DNA of 64,000 bases from Phaeobacter italicus (lineage in GTDB: Bacteria; Pseudomonadota; Alphaproteobacteria; Rhodobacterales; Rhodobacteraceae). Positions 43,045-52,063 of this stretch are shown here, piece after piece. The DNA lies in NCBI RefSeq assembly GCF_001258055.1, contig NZ_CVRM01000022.1:372001-436000 (forward strand), written 5' to 3'. A model generated the notes under the pieces. That model ran no database searches. It saw only the letters and a list, made by a program, of their open reading frames with translations, and was not told the DNA's origin. The translations under genes were made by a program, and so were the position numbers. Position 1 is the first letter of the stretch; each line of letters begins with the position of its first letter.

Positions 43045-43866
43045 ATGATGGGATTTCCAGGCACTTGGATGACAGAGAGCGAAAGCGTGGTGTATCGCGT
43101 AGTGCCCAAATGCGCCTGCTCCACCATCGGTCAGATTCTTTACTATTCCGATCATGGGCAGTTCTTTGACGGCGACATTCACGATGCGACCAGCGGTCTG
43201 CACAAATGGGCGCTGCCCGACAGCCAGGACAAGATCGTCCGCGCCGTACAGGGACAGGAAACTTATGCCTTTACCTGTGTGCGCAATCCATACACGCGGG
43301 TGTTGAGCTCGTTTTTCGACAAGATCTGCGGCATCCAGCGCAACGGCAAACGCTATCGCGGCAATCTGGTGCCGCGGTTGATTTACGATTACGGCATTGA
43401 TGTCGGCGGCGACGATGGCAAGCAGGAGTTCGACCAGATCAAGAGCTTTCGCCGCTTTTTGCTGTTTGTGCGCGACACCATCCGCTTTCGTCGTCCCATG
43501 GATCCCGACATCCATTGGTCAGCGACATCAGGGCATGTCTCTACCTTCATCTGCAATGGTGGTCGCTACAACAAGGTGATCTGGACCGAGCGGTTCAACG
43601 AGGGCATGCAGGATGTGCTGAACACCATTGAGACGCCGCATCAGGTGGATCTGGCCACAATCCCGCGGTTCAACGAAAGCGAGGGCCACGGCCCCAAACG
43701 CGCCCATCCGGTCGAAGACTATTTCGACGATCTGTCGATGCATCTGGTCTATGAAATCTACAAACGCGATTTCGAGGTGTTCAAATATGACGTCGACAAT
43801 CCGGCCAACAAGATGCCGGTGGGTGAAATAGATCTGGATGAAGTCCACGCCAAATTGGGCGAGTGA
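43045..43866 (+). CDS. Sulfotransferase family protein
   Basis: A 273-residue carbohydrate-type sulfotransferase. The PAPS 5'-phosphosulfate loop is VPKCACSTIGQIL (about 20-32), and the 3'-phosphate site is FTCVRNPYTRVLSSFFDK (about 76-93). This is the sulfotransferase family 2 pattern. It would move sulfate from PAPS to a glycan or other acceptor. Start ATG 43045 (or 43048) has GGAG upstream. Divergent from the GT14-type gene, so both may modify one surface polysaccharide; that link is inference. Confidence 0.85.
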   Translation: MMGFPGTWMTESESVVYRVVPKCACSTIGQILYYSDHGQFFDGDIHDATSGLHKWALPDSQDKIVRAVQGQETYAFTCVRNPYTRVLSSFFDKICGIQRNGKRYRGNLVPRLIYDYGIDVGGDDGKQEFDQIKSFRRFLLFVRDTIRFRRPMDPDIHWSATSGHVSTFICNGGRYNKVIWTERFNEGMQDVLNTIETPHQVDLATIPRFNESEGHGPKRAHPVEDYFDDLSMHLVYEIYKRDFEVFKYDVDNPANKMPVGEIDLDEVHAKLGE

Positions 43867-43934
43867 CCTGCGGCTGCGCAACGCTCCCGCCCGGGTAGCG
43901 ATCATTGCATGATCTGACCCGGTTGGGCCGGGCG

Positions 43935-43980
43935 CCGCTGGCGCGGCGCGCCTCCGGCGGGAGTATTTCGGGAAAGGTGA
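43935..43980 (+). repeat. Hairpin plus GAGTATTT element, copy 2
   Basis: GC-rich hairpin-forming sequence (GCGCCGC/GCGGCGC at about 43931-43950) followed by CTCCGGCGG and then GAGTATTTCGGGAAAGGTGA at 43961-43980. The 20-base tail matches copy 1 (27997-28016) in 17 positions. Here no gene start follows, so this copy lies free downstream of the sulfotransferase gene. Confidence 0.55.
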
Positions 43981-44014
43981 GGGAATGGGCGGTGACTGCG
44001 CCCAAACGCCTGCC

Positions 44015-44547
44015 TTACGATCGGGAACGGATGGCGTCCATCACGAATGAAACCCTGTCTGCAACCGTTGTTCTGGGGAGGAAGACAGGCTCCAGCCTCA
44101 GTTCACGAATGGCCGTCAAAATCCGTCTGTATTCTGCCTGTGCATCTTGCAGGCTGTGTCTGCGCTCTGCATCGACCTGAAAGAGATCCGGCCAGTCCGG
44201 GGCGACAAACACGCAGCTTGCATACGGGAACGCGCCCCGAAAACTGTGGTCGAGCGGCGTGCCACAATGGTGGCGCAAGGCGACCGCAGCGTCCAAAACG
44301 CCGCGATCAAAACAACCGGGGCAGCTGTATCCTTCAATCGGGCCAGATCCGCATGTGCCAGTTCAAGCGTATCCGCCAAAAAGGCCGAAAGGCTTTGCCA
44401 GGGCAAGGCATCGCTGCCAGCCGCCTGTGCAGCGGCGATTACGCGGCGGCCGGGTTCTGGTACGGTTGTGATCCCTCTGCCTGCCAGCGCCTCAATCAAC
44501 GTCGATTTCCCACCGCCGGAACACCCTGTGAGGAGAAACTTGTGCAT
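44015..44547 (-). pseudogene. P-loop AAA-family ATPase gene broken by a one-base frameshift
   Basis: The N-terminal frame starts MHKFLLTGCSGGGKSTLIEALAG, with the Walker A loop GCSGGGKST, and runs to KDTAAPVV. At 44309-44312 (a run of four A on the plus strand) the reading frame is lost. The continuation lies in the next frame, FDRGVLDAAVALRHHCGTP to DRVSFVMDAIRSRS, ending at 44015. Adding one base to the run would restore a protein of about 178 residues resembling AAA_28-type ATPases with a DRG (Walker B-like) motif. Either a recent pseudogene or a sequencing error in a homopolymer. It lies between the sulfotransferase gene and ilvD. Confidence 0.85.
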
Positions 44548-44561
44548 CATGAGGCCCAAAT

Positions 44562-44594
44562 AAAAAGCCCCCGCAGGCCAAAGCACTGCGAGGG
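44562..44594 (-). terminator. Intrinsic terminator after ilvD
   Basis: On the minus strand CCCTCGCAG pairs with CTGCGGGGG (one G-T pair), followed by CTTTTTATTT, 26 bases past the ilvD stop. Confidence 0.8.
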
Positions 44595-44619
44595 TAATTC
44601 ACAACTCATTTGGCGGCGA

Positions 44620-46464
44620 TCACTCGTCGTCAGGCAGTGCGCGCACAGCACCCTTGGCGGCTGAGGTGGTCAGCATGGCATAGGCTTTGAGCGCGGTTGA
44701 GACCTTGCGCTTGCGTGGTTTTACCGGCTTCCAGCCCGCGGCGTCCTGGGCTTCGCGGCGCGCGGCCAGTTCGTCATCCGATACCGCGAGGTTGATGGTG
44801 CGGTTGGGGATGTCGATTTCAATGGTATCGCCGTTTTGAACCAGGCCGATTTCACCGCCTTCAGCCGCCTCTGGAGAGACGTGGCCGATCGACAGACCTG
44901 ACGTCCCACCGGAGAAACGGCCATCTGTCAGCAGCGCGCAGGCTTTGCCGAGGCCTTTCGATTTCAGGTAGGAGGTCGGATAGAGCATTTCCTGCATGCC
45001 CGGACCGCCGCGCGGCCCCTCGTAGCGGATCACCACCACATCGCCTTCTTTGACCTTGCCGGTCAGGATATCGCTGACCGCCTGATCCTGGCTTTCGCAG
45101 ACATAGGCCGAGCCGGTGAACTTGAGGATGTTCTCGTCCACACCGGCGGTTTTCACGATGCAGCCGTCGCGGGCGATATTGCCAAACAGCACCGCCAGAC
45201 CACCGTCCTGGCTAAAGGCATGTTCCTTGGAGCGGATCACCCCGTTTTCACGGTCGTCGTCCAGTTCCTTGTAGCGGTTGGACTGCGAAAACGCCTGCGT
45301 GGTGCGCACGCCGCCGGGGGCCGCTTTGAACAGTTCTTCGGCTTCGGGGTTGTTGGCGACCTTGATGTCCCATTTGGCGATGGCTTCGCCCATGGAGCTG
45401 GAGTGAACCGTCGCGCAATGGTTATGCAGCAGGCCCGCGCGGCTGAGTTCGCCCAGGATCGAGAAAATACCGCCCGCGCGGTGAACGTCTTCCATATGGA
45501 CGTTCTCGGTGTTGGGCGCGACCTTGCACAGGCATGGCACCTTGCGTGAGAGCCGGTCCATGTCGGTCATTGTGAAATCGACTTTGCCTTCGTTTGCGAT
45601 CGCCAGAAGGTGCAGCACCGTGTTGGTGGAGCCGCCCATTGCGATATCAAGGCTCATGGCGTTTTCAAACGCATCAAAAGTCGCGATTTCACGCGGCAGC
45701 AGGCCTTTTTCCTCGCCCACGTAGTGGCGCTTGGTGATGTCGACGATCTTGCGGCCGGCCTCGAGGAACAGCTGTTTGCGGTCGGCATGGGTTGCGAGGG
45801 TGGAGCCGTTGCCCGGCAGCGCCAGACCCAGCGCTTCGGCCAGACAGTTCATCGAGTTTGCCGTGAACATGCCGGAGCAGGAGCCACAGGTCGGGCAGGC
45901 GTTTTCCTCGATGTGCTGGACCTGCTCATCGGTCAGGTTTTCGTTGGCGGCGGCGACCATCGCGTCAACCAGGTCGATCTTCTTGGCGTCGAGGTCGGCA
46001 ATGTCGATTTTGCCCGCTTCCATCGGGCCGCCGGAAACAAAGATCGCCGGGATGTTGAGGCGCATCGCGGCCATCAACATGCCGGGGGTGATCTTGTCGC
46101 AGTTGGAAATGCAGACCATCGCGTCTGCACAATGGGCGTTGACCATATATTCGACGCTGTCCGCGATCACCTCGCGCGAGGGCAGGGAATAGAGCATCCC
46201 GTCATGTCCCATGGCGATGCCGTCATCCACCGCGATGGTGTTGAACTCCTTGGCGACCCCGCCAGCGGCTTCGACCTCGCGGGCGACCATCTGGCCCAGG
46301 TCCTTCAGGTGGACGTGGCCGGGTACGAACTGGGTGAAGGAGTTGACGATGGCGATGATCGGTTTGCCGAAATCATCGTCCTTCATGCCGGTGGCGCGCC
46401 ACAGGCCGCGCGCGCCCGCCATGTTGCGGCCGTGGGTGGAGGTTCTGGATCGGTACATTGGCAT
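44620..46464 (-). CDS. ilvD: Dihydroxy-acid dehydratase
   Basis: Dehydrates dihydroxy acids to 2-oxo acids in isoleucine and valine synthesis; an Fe-S enzyme. The 614-residue product has the signatures [11 protein letters not shown] (about 122), [19 protein letters not shown] (in part, about 195) and [18 protein letters not shown] (in part) near the C-terminus. ATG 46464 ([19 protein letters not shown]) fits the E. coli enzyme start; the frame extends 12 codons further without better evidence. Monocistronic, with AAGGGAA as Shine-Dalgarno. Confidence 0.97.
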   Translation of the reverse strand: MPMYRSRTSTHGRNMAGARGLWRATGMKDDDFGKPIIAIVNSFTQFVPGHVHLKDLGQMVAREVEAAGGVAKEFNTIAVDDGIAMGHDGMLYSLPSREVIADSVEYMVNAHCADAMVCISNCDKITPGMLMAAMRLNIPAIFVSGGPMEAGKIDIADLDAKKIDLVDAMVAAANENLTDEQVQHIEENACPTCGSCSGMFTANSMNCLAEALGLALPGNGSTLATHADRKQLFLEAGRKIVDITKRHYVGEEKGLLPREIATFDAFENAMSLDIAMGGSTNTVLHLLAIANEGKVDFTMTDMDRLSRKVPCLCKVAPNTENVHMEDVHRAGGIFSILGELSRAGLLHNHCATVHSSSMGEAIAKWDIKVANNPEAEELFKAAPGGVRTTQAFSQSNRYKELDDDRENGVIRSKEHAFSQDGGLAVLFGNIARDGCIVKTAGVDENILKFTGSAYVCESQDQAVSDILTGKVKEGDVVVIRYEGPRGGPGMQEMLYPTSYLKSKGLGKACALLTDGRFSGGTSGLSIGHVSPEAAEGGEIGLVQNGDTIEIDIPNRTINLAVSDDELAARREAQDAAGWKPVKPRKRKVSTALKAYAMLTTSAAKGAVRALPDDE

Positions 46465-46605
46465 CTGGCTGGTTCCCTTGTCTTTGCCCCTCAGGGACAC
46501 GATTTGCGCAATAAAGGCAACATGTCGGGGCGGTCTTCGGTAATTATCTGGTGGTTTATGTGGGTTTTCGGGGTGTTTGGTCGCGTCTGAAAGGTCCTGG
46601 CCCGC

Positions 46606-47811
46606 TCAGGGCCGGGCAGGGGTTGGTGTCTCTTGTGGTGGGGGCGCCTGTGCTGCGGGGGCCGAAATCAGGTGATTCACGACAATCCCGACCAGCAGCG
46701 CCCAGAAGGCGGCTCCGATGCCGAAGAAACCAACCCCGGAGACCGTGACCATGAAGGTGATCAGGGCGGCGTCACGTCCCTGCGGCTCCTGCAATGCCGC
46801 GGACAGGCTGTTGGAGATTGTCGACAAGAGCGCAAGACCCGCAACCGTGGCAACCAGCGCCTTGGGGGCGATCAGGAACAGGCTGATGACAGTGGCGCCG
46901 CCAAGACCCACGATGATATAAAACACGCCGGTCATGACACCGGCCAAATAGCGGGTTTTGGGGTTTTCATCCGCTTCCGGGCCACATCCAATGGCTGCGG
47001 TGATCGCCGCGAGATTGAAGGTAAACCCGCCAAACGGGGCCAGAAGGAGCGATGCCAGACCGGTCACCACAAGGCTGGCTGACACTGGCGGAGCGTAACC
47101 TGCCGCCTTGAGCGTGACCACGCCGGGCATATTCTGCGAGGACATGGTCACGATATAAAGCGGCAGGCCAATCCCGATCAGTACGGGCAGGGAAAAGCTT
47201 GGCATCACAAAGACCGGCTGCGCCACAGACAGATCCAGCGGTCCAGCACCGGCAAAGCTGCCATCGCCAAGCCCCCACAATATGCCCACAGCCAGAACAG
47301 CCGGAATGGTATAGCGCGAAAAGAGCCGCCGACCGGCAACATAGGTCACAGCCATCGCCGCGACCAATGCGGTCTCGCTCTGAAAGGCGGAAAAGGCCGC
47401 GAGCCCAAAGGGAAACAGCAATCCCGCCAGCATGGCATTCGCCAGGGCATCCGGGATCAGCCGAGACAGCGCAGCAAACCAGCCCGTCACCCCGGTGAGG
47501 ATCAGGAGGGATGCACAGAAGAGAAACGCGCCGATCGCATCGCTCAGCGCGACATCGGTCAGGCTGACGGCCAAAAGCGCAGCACCCGGTGTTGACCAGG
47601 CGGTCAGGATCGGCATCCGGTAGATCAGTGACAGCGCAAGGCTGGTCAGCCCCATGCCAAGCCCCAGCGCCAGCATCCAGCTGTTGGCCTGCGCCTGACT
47701 GGCGCCGGAGGCCTCAATCGCCTGAAAGATGATCGCGACCGATCCAGTATAGCCCACCAGCACGGCAACCGCGCCCGCAACGACATGTGAGAGTTTCAAG
47801 GAACCGAGCAT
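46606..47811 (-). CDS. BenE-family benzoate/H+ symporter-like transporter
   Basis: A 401-residue inner-membrane transporter with about twelve helices. BenE family features are SWMLALGLGMGLTSLALSLIYRMPILTAWSTPGAALL (in part) in the first third, MPSFSLPVLIGIGLPLYIVTMSSQNMPGVVTLKAAGY (in part) in the middle, and FGGFTFNLAAITAAI. The substrate may be benzoate or another aromatic or organic acid; no benzoate catabolism genes are near. It is divergent from an XRE-cupin regulator, with a pair of palindromic operators between the two starts, so control by that regulator is likely. Confidence 0.87.
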   Translation of the reverse strand: MLGSLKLSHVVAGAVAVLVGYTGSVAIIFQAIEASGASQAQANSWMLALGLGMGLTSLALSLIYRMPILTAWSTPGAALLAVSLTDVALSDAIGAFLFCASLLILTGVTGWFAALSRLIPDALANAMLAGLLFPFGLAAFSAFQSETALVAAMAVTYVAGRRLFSRYTIPAVLAVGILWGLGDGSFAGAGPLDLSVAQPVFVMPSFSLPVLIGIGLPLYIVTMSSQNMPGVVTLKAAGYAPPVSASLVVTGLASLLLAPFGGFTFNLAAITAAIGCGPEADENPKTRYLAGVMTGVFYIIVGLGGATVISLFLIAPKALVATVAGLALLSTISNSLSAALQEPQGRDAALITFMVTVSGVGFFGIGAAFWALLVGIVVNHLISAPAAQAPPPQETPTPARP

Positions 47812-47854
47812 CCGGGTTTTCCTCTGGTGGCAGATCCGCTAGAGATCGGGTTGC

Positions 47855-47896
47855 GTGCGTTATAGCGCACAGTAGCGTTTGTGCGTTATAACGCAC
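47855..47896. promoter_or_regulatory. Twin palindromic operator between benE-like gene and XRE-cupin regulator
   Basis: Two 16-bp sites: GTGCGTTATAGCGCAC (47855-47870, one mismatch to a perfect palindrome) and GTGCGTTATAACGCAC (47881-47896, perfect). Their centres are 26 bp apart, about 2.5 helical turns. They lie 44 bases from the benE-like start and 65 from the regulator start, where a repressor would control both genes. The neighbouring XRE-cupin protein is the obvious candidate binder. Confidence 0.82.
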
Positions 47897-47960
47897 AAGA
47901 GGTTTTTGGCGCGCAGCAGCAAACAGTCTGCGCCGAGTAGAGATACGACAGGCAGCACGA

Positions 47961-48521
47961 ATGAGCGAAGACGGCATTACCTTGAATTTGCGGGAGATTC
48001 GACAGGATGCGGGGCTCAGCCTTTCGAAGGCGGCAGAGATCACGGGCGTCAGCAAGGCCATGCTGGGCCAGATCGAACGGGGCGAATCAAGTCCCACCAT
48101 TGCCACTTTGTGGAAGATCGCAAAAGGGTTTCATCTCCCGCTGAGCGCGCTGATCGGCGAAGCGGCGCAACCGGATCTCGCGGCTGGTGGGGAACGGGTC
48201 TTTCGCTCTGTCCAGTTTCCCGGTTCGATCGCGGTCAAGATGGTGTTTCCCTTTGATCCCGCGTTGGCGGCAGAGACCTTTCATGTGACGCTGCATCCCG
48301 GCCAATGCCATCTCTCCCAACCTCATGACAGTGGCGTGACCGAAGAGGTTTTTGTCCTGGAAGGCGCGATGGAAGTGCTGCGGGGCGAGGATTGGGTGGC
48401 CCTGGAGACGGGCCAAGGGCTGCGGTTTGCTGCCGATCAACCCCATGGGTATCGCTGTTCAGACAGCGGTGCGGCCTTTCTCAACATGCATCACTACCGC
48501 CGCGCGGACCCGGCTGGCTGA
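47961..48521 (+). CDS. XRE-family transcriptional regulator with cupin sensor domain
   Basis: A 186-residue regulator. The helix-turn-helix lies at about 10-64: LREIRQDAGLSLSKAAEITGVSKAMLGQIERGESSPTIATLWKIAKG (in part). The cupin domain is at about 105-178, with HPGQCHLSQPHDSGVTEEVFVLEGAMEV (in part). This HTH_3 plus cupin_2 layout is common in regulators of small-molecule uptake and breakdown. Twin palindromes upstream suggest autoregulation and control of the divergent transporter. The Shine-Dalgarno is weak (GGCAGC). Confidence 0.9.
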   Translation: MSEDGITLNLREIRQDAGLSLSKAAEITGVSKAMLGQIERGESSPTIATLWKIAKGFHLPLSALIGEAAQPDLAAGGERVFRSVQFPGSIAVKMVFPFDPALAAETFHVTLHPGQCHLSQPHDSGVTEEVFVLEGAMEVLRGEDWVALETGQGLRFAADQPHGYRCSDSGAAFLNMHHYRRADPAG

Positions 48522-48738
48522 CTGCCCGGCAGGGGGCTGGCGACGCCGCAGCCCACCCGGCAGGCGGCGCTGCCGGATCAATTGGCCGCAGCGGCACGGG
48601 TTGTGACGCCCGCTGCGCCTGCCTAATGCTGGGTTTATTGATGATGAGGGATGAGCGCCCAGAGGGTTGGCCATCCCGTCTATTTCAGAGACTGCCGCAG
48701 ACCGTCGTGTCGGCCATTTTAGGAAAGCGATCAGACCC

Positions 48739-49605
48739 ATGGATACACTGCGCGGCAGTCTTTTGATGGTGTTGGCCATGGCGGCCTTTGCACTGGAGGA
48801 CATGTTCATCAAATCCGCAGCGCAGAGCCTGCCTGTCGGTCAGATCCTGATCCTCTTCGGGGCCGGTGGCATGGTCATCTTTGCGCTTATGGCGCGTGCG
48901 CAGAGCGAGCCGCTGTGGAACCCGGTGTTCTGCACGCGCGCGCTGCTGCTGCGCTCGGTTGCAGAGGTGGCCGGGCGCCTGTGCTTCACGCTTGCCATCG
49001 CGCTGACCCCGTTGTCGTCGGCTTCGGCCATTCTGCAGGCCACCCCATTGGTCGTATCGGCCGGGGCTGTGGTGTTTTTCAAGGAACATGTGGGCCTGCG
49101 CCGTTGGATCGCGATCGCAGCAGGGTTTGTCGGTGTGTTGATGATCTTGCGCCCCGGTGCCAGCGGGTTTGAGCTGGCCTCGCTGTTTGCCGTGGCGGGC
49201 ACTTTGGGCTTTGCAGGCAGAGATCTGGCAACCCGCGCCGCGCCCAAGGGGCTGTCCAATGCCCACCTTGGGCTGGCGGGGTTTGCCATGCTGATTGTTG
49301 CAGGTGCCGTTGCCTTGCCGTTCGGTGGGCCTGTGGCTTTGCCTGATCTGTCCACCAGCGTTGATCTAGTGGCTGCGACCCTTGTTGGTGTGGTCGCCTA
49401 TCATGCGCTGATCGGTGCGATGCGTCTTGGCGAAATCTCGGTGGTGGCGCCCTTCCGCTACACCCGTCTGATCTTTGCGATGATCCTTGGGGTGGTTGTC
49501 TTCAACGAGAGCCCAGATGCCTGGACCCTGGCTGGCAGTGCGGTGATCGTGATCAGTGGCGCCTTCACGCTCTTGCGCAGCAATCGCACGGCAAGGGCAA
49601 GTTAG
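48739..49605 (+). CDS. DMT-superfamily (EamA) transporter
   Basis: A 288-residue inner-membrane protein with ten helices in two EamA repeats: the first ends near GVLMILRPGASGFE, the second with GVVVFNESPDAWTLAGSAVIVISG (in part). It differs from the DMT protein near 16 kb, so the two are not recent copies. ATG 48739 puts helix 1 at the N-terminus; AGGAAAG lies about 12 bases upstream, a long spacing. A frame from TTG 48667 is possible but less likely. Substrate unknown. Confidence 0.85.
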   Translation: MDTLRGSLLMVLAMAAFALEDMFIKSAAQSLPVGQILILFGAGGMVIFALMARAQSEPLWNPVFCTRALLLRSVAEVAGRLCFTLAIALTPLSSASAILQATPLVVSAGAVVFFKEHVGLRRWIAIAAGFVGVLMILRPGASGFELASLFAVAGTLGFAGRDLATRAAPKGLSNAHLGLAGFAMLIVAGAVALPFGGPVALPDLSTSVDLVAATLVGVVAYHALIGAMRLGEISVVAPFRYTRLIFAMILGVVVFNESPDAWTLAGSAVIVISGAFTLLRSNRTARAS

Positions 49606-49745
49606 GGACCGTGCCGGATGGGCGGCTGAAAGGGGCTGCCTTGGGTGCCGCACTGTGAACGGGCAGGTCTGATGCATGGAATTCCGTCCCGGACAGGCGT
49701 TGCGCCACCTTGCACCTTTCCCTGCAGCGCCTTACATCCGTTTGC

Positions 49746-50222
49746 ATGGCCAAGCAAAAGACAGACCCGAATTACAAAGTGATCGCTGAAAACCGCCGCG
49801 CGCGGTTTGATTATGCGATCGAGGATGATCTGGAGTGCGGGATCCTTCTGGAAGGGTCCGAGGTCAAATCTCTGCGCGCGGGTGGGTCCAACATCGCAGA
49901 GAGCTACGCGACCGTGGATGACGGAGAGCTGTGGCTCGTGAACTCTTATATTGCGCCATACGAACAGGCCAAGATGTTCAAACACGAGGAACGCCGCCGC
50001 CGCAAACTTCTGGTGTCGCGCAAGGAACTGTCGAACCTGTGGAATGCGACACAGCGCAAGGGGATGACCCTGGTGCCGCTTGTTTTGTACTTCAATCACC
50101 GCGGGCTGGCGAAGCTGAAGATCGGCATCGCCAAAGGTAAGAAGAACCATGACAAGCGCGAGAGCGAAGCGAAACGCGATTGGTCGCGGCAGAAACAGCG
50201 CCTGCTGAAAGACCACGGCTGA
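49746..50222 (+). CDS. smpB: SsrA-binding protein SmpB
   Basis: Partner of tmRNA in rescuing stalled ribosomes. The 158-residue product has the SmpB start [13 protein letters not shown], the [15 protein letters not shown] core, [25 protein letters not shown] (in part) and the basic C-terminal tail [21 protein letters not shown] (in part), which mimics a tRNA. ATG 49746 chosen by homology. I did not see ssrA in the window. A T7-tailed terminator follows. Confidence 0.97.
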   Translation: MAKQKTDPNYKVIAENRRARFDYAIEDDLECGILLEGSEVKSLRAGGSNIAESYATVDDGELWLVNSYIAPYEQAKMFKHEERRRRKLLVSRKELSNLWNATQRKGMTLVPLVLYFNHRGLAKLKIGIAKGKKNHDKRESEAKRDWSRQKQRLLKDHG

Positions 50223-50257
50223 GCCAACCTTCCGCACAGGATCAAGCTTATTCCAAA

Positions 50258-50290
50258 CCGTCTGCCGTTGCCCCGGCTGGCGGTTTTTTT
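50258..50290 (+). terminator. Intrinsic terminator after smpB
   Basis: CCGTCTGCC pairs with GGCTGGCGG (one T-T mismatch) over an eight-base loop, followed by T7. Confidence 0.8.
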
Positions 50291-50468
50291 CCTGAATTTG
50301 CTCCTGAACATGTGCCTGAAAACCTGCGTGCAAGGGTGGGGTTGCTAATTCTGACAAAATGAGTCAGATATCCGCGACCCAGCAGACTCACCCTCGCGTC
50401 AGGCCCGGCACCTCTGTCTTTGTTCTTCCGATCCCGACCTGCGCCTGGCCCATAAGGAGCTTTGCACC

Positions 50469-50996
50469 ATGACTGTTGCCCTGTTTTCCGCGACCGATGA
50501 GACCGCCATTTCGTGTGACTCTCTGTGCCTTGATCCGTTCGAGGCAGGGATGCTCCCGGTGTTGCGCCATCTTCTGACCAGTTTGCAGGTGGCCGAGAGC
50601 CAGGCCTGGCAGCATGCGTTTCAGATTGCGGCAGAACGCTGGGGGGCGAGTTTCGGTCTGGGCGTGGCGCAGGCCCTGGTGCCGGTGGTTGCGCGACTGC
50701 ACGCGCTGCGCGGCCAAGGGGTGGAACTGCACGATCCGCTGGATCTCGATCAACGGGACCGGCTGAGCGCGGACGAGGCGGCGCTTTTGCTGGTTCTGCA
50801 CCACATGCGGCGGGATCAGACATCGCAGGCCCGCGATGCGCTGGCGGATTTGCTGATGGGCCGAATGGATGCGGATCTGATCCGGGCCGCCCTTGGTTTC
50901 GCACACCGCTTTCCCGCGGCGGAGCGGGCCGAACACCTGCAGGCCGCGGCTGTTGACCGCCCCCAGTCTCGTGCTGTCTTGCGGGTGGTGCGCTAA
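50469..50996 (+). CDS. Conserved hypothetical protein
   Basis: A 175-residue, probably all-helical cytosolic protein with no recognised domain. It has LCLDPFEAGMLPVLRHLL near residue 20 and a C-terminal LMGRMDADLIRAALGFAHRFP region, and is rich in Ala, Leu and Asp. Codon use and third-position GC look like real coding sequence. The nearest Shine-Dalgarno-like bases are AAGGAG about 12 upstream of ATG. It stands alone between smpB and sseA. Confidence 0.65.
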   Translation: MTVALFSATDETAISCDSLCLDPFEAGMLPVLRHLLTSLQVAESQAWQHAFQIAAERWGASFGLGVAQALVPVVARLHALRGQGVELHDPLDLDQRDRLSADEAALLLVLHHMRRDQTSQARDALADLLMGRMDADLIRAALGFAHRFPAAERAEHLQAAAVDRPQSRAVLRVVR

Positions 50997-51211
50997 CGCA
51001 TCGGGTATATGCACAGCGCACGCGCACAGCACACCGACCAATTGAGCCGAACGCGCAGCCGAGCTGCTGCAAAAGGTCCGGCCAGCAGGGGGCAGGCAAT
51101 CTGCCACAGTGTGGCCGGGTCATAATATTGCGTGACCCTGCCGGCTTCCCTTGCGACTCTGTCCGGTCGGTTGTACTGCTTCGACAGCTTACATGACAGG
51201 AGGCGGTAATC

Positions 51212-52063
51212 GTGGACGATCCCAAAACGCTTGTGTCGACAGACTGGCTGATTTCACATCTCAAGGATCCGGACCTACGGCTTCTTGATGCGTCCTGGTA
51301 CATGCCGCACGAAGGCCGCGACGCCAAGGCCGAATATGAAGCCGCCCATATTCCCGGCGCCCGTTTCTTTGACATCGACGATATCGCCGATAACCGCTCG
51401 GATCTGCCGCATATGATGCCCCCGGTCGAGAAATTCATGTCCCGCCTGCGGGCCATGGGGGTGGGGGACGGCCATCAGGTGGTGGTCTACGACGGCTCTG
51501 GTCTGCGTTCCGCCGCGCGGGTGTGGTGGATGTTCCGCCTCATGGGGCAGACCAATGTTGCCGTGCTGGATGGCGGCTTGCCCAAATGGCAGGCCGAGGG
51601 CCACCCGGTTGAGGATCTGCCGCCAGTGATCCGGGATCGCCACATGACGGTGCGGGTGCAAAACCATCTGGTGCGCGATGTGACGCAAGTGTCCTCCGCA
51701 GCCAAGCTCGGTGACCACGAGATTATCGACGCACGAGCAGCAGAACGCTTTCAGGGCGCGGTTCCCGAGCCACGAGAGGGTCTGCGTTCGGGCCATATTC
51801 CCGGCTCGCGCAATGTGCCCTTTACCAGCCTGCTGAACAGCGATCAGACCATGAAATCGCCGGACGAGCTGCGCGCTGTTTTCGAACGCGCCGACGTCGA
51901 CCTCGGCAAACCAGCCATTACCACCTGCGGGTCAGGTGTCACCGCTGCTGTCCTCAGCCTCGCGATGGAGCGTTTCGGCAAGACCGATCATGCGCTCTAT
52001 GACGGCTCCTGGACCGAGTGGGGCGCCTTCCCGACACTGCCCGTTGCAACCGGAGAAGCCTGA
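51212..52063 (+). CDS. sseA: 3-mercaptopyruvate/thiosulfate sulfurtransferase
   Basis: Two rhodanese domains in 283 residues; the second carries the active-site loop CGSGVTA (about 231-237), the CGSG(V/T)T signature of 3-mercaptopyruvate sulfurtransferase. The first domain has the conserved LLDASWYMP and DIDDIADNRSDLPHMMP (each near the N-terminus). It transfers sulfur to thiophiles or cyanide. Start is GTG with AGGAGGCG upstream. Its stop overlaps the next start (TGATG), so it is translationally coupled to an aminotransferase; such an enzyme can feed it 3-mercaptopyruvate from cysteine. Confidence 0.93.
   Translation: MDDPKTLVSTDWLISHLKDPDLRLLDASWYMPHEGRDAKAEYEAAHIPGARFFDIDDIADNRSDLPHMMPPVEKFMSRLRAMGVGDGHQVVVYDGSGLRSAARVWWMFRLMGQTNVAVLDGGLPKWQAEGHPVEDLPPVIRDRHMTVRVQNHLVRDVTQVSSAAKLGDHEIIDARAAERFQGAVPEPREGLRSGHIPGSRNVPFTSLLNSDQTMKSPDELRAVFERADVDLGKPAITTCGSGVTAAVLSLAMERFGKTDHALYDGSWTEWGAFPTLPVATGEA

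Noticed and set aside
44015-44586. Two separate small genes in overlapping minus-strand frames
   Set aside because: The halves fit one P-loop protein and restore a single frame with one added base, so a frameshift explains them better.
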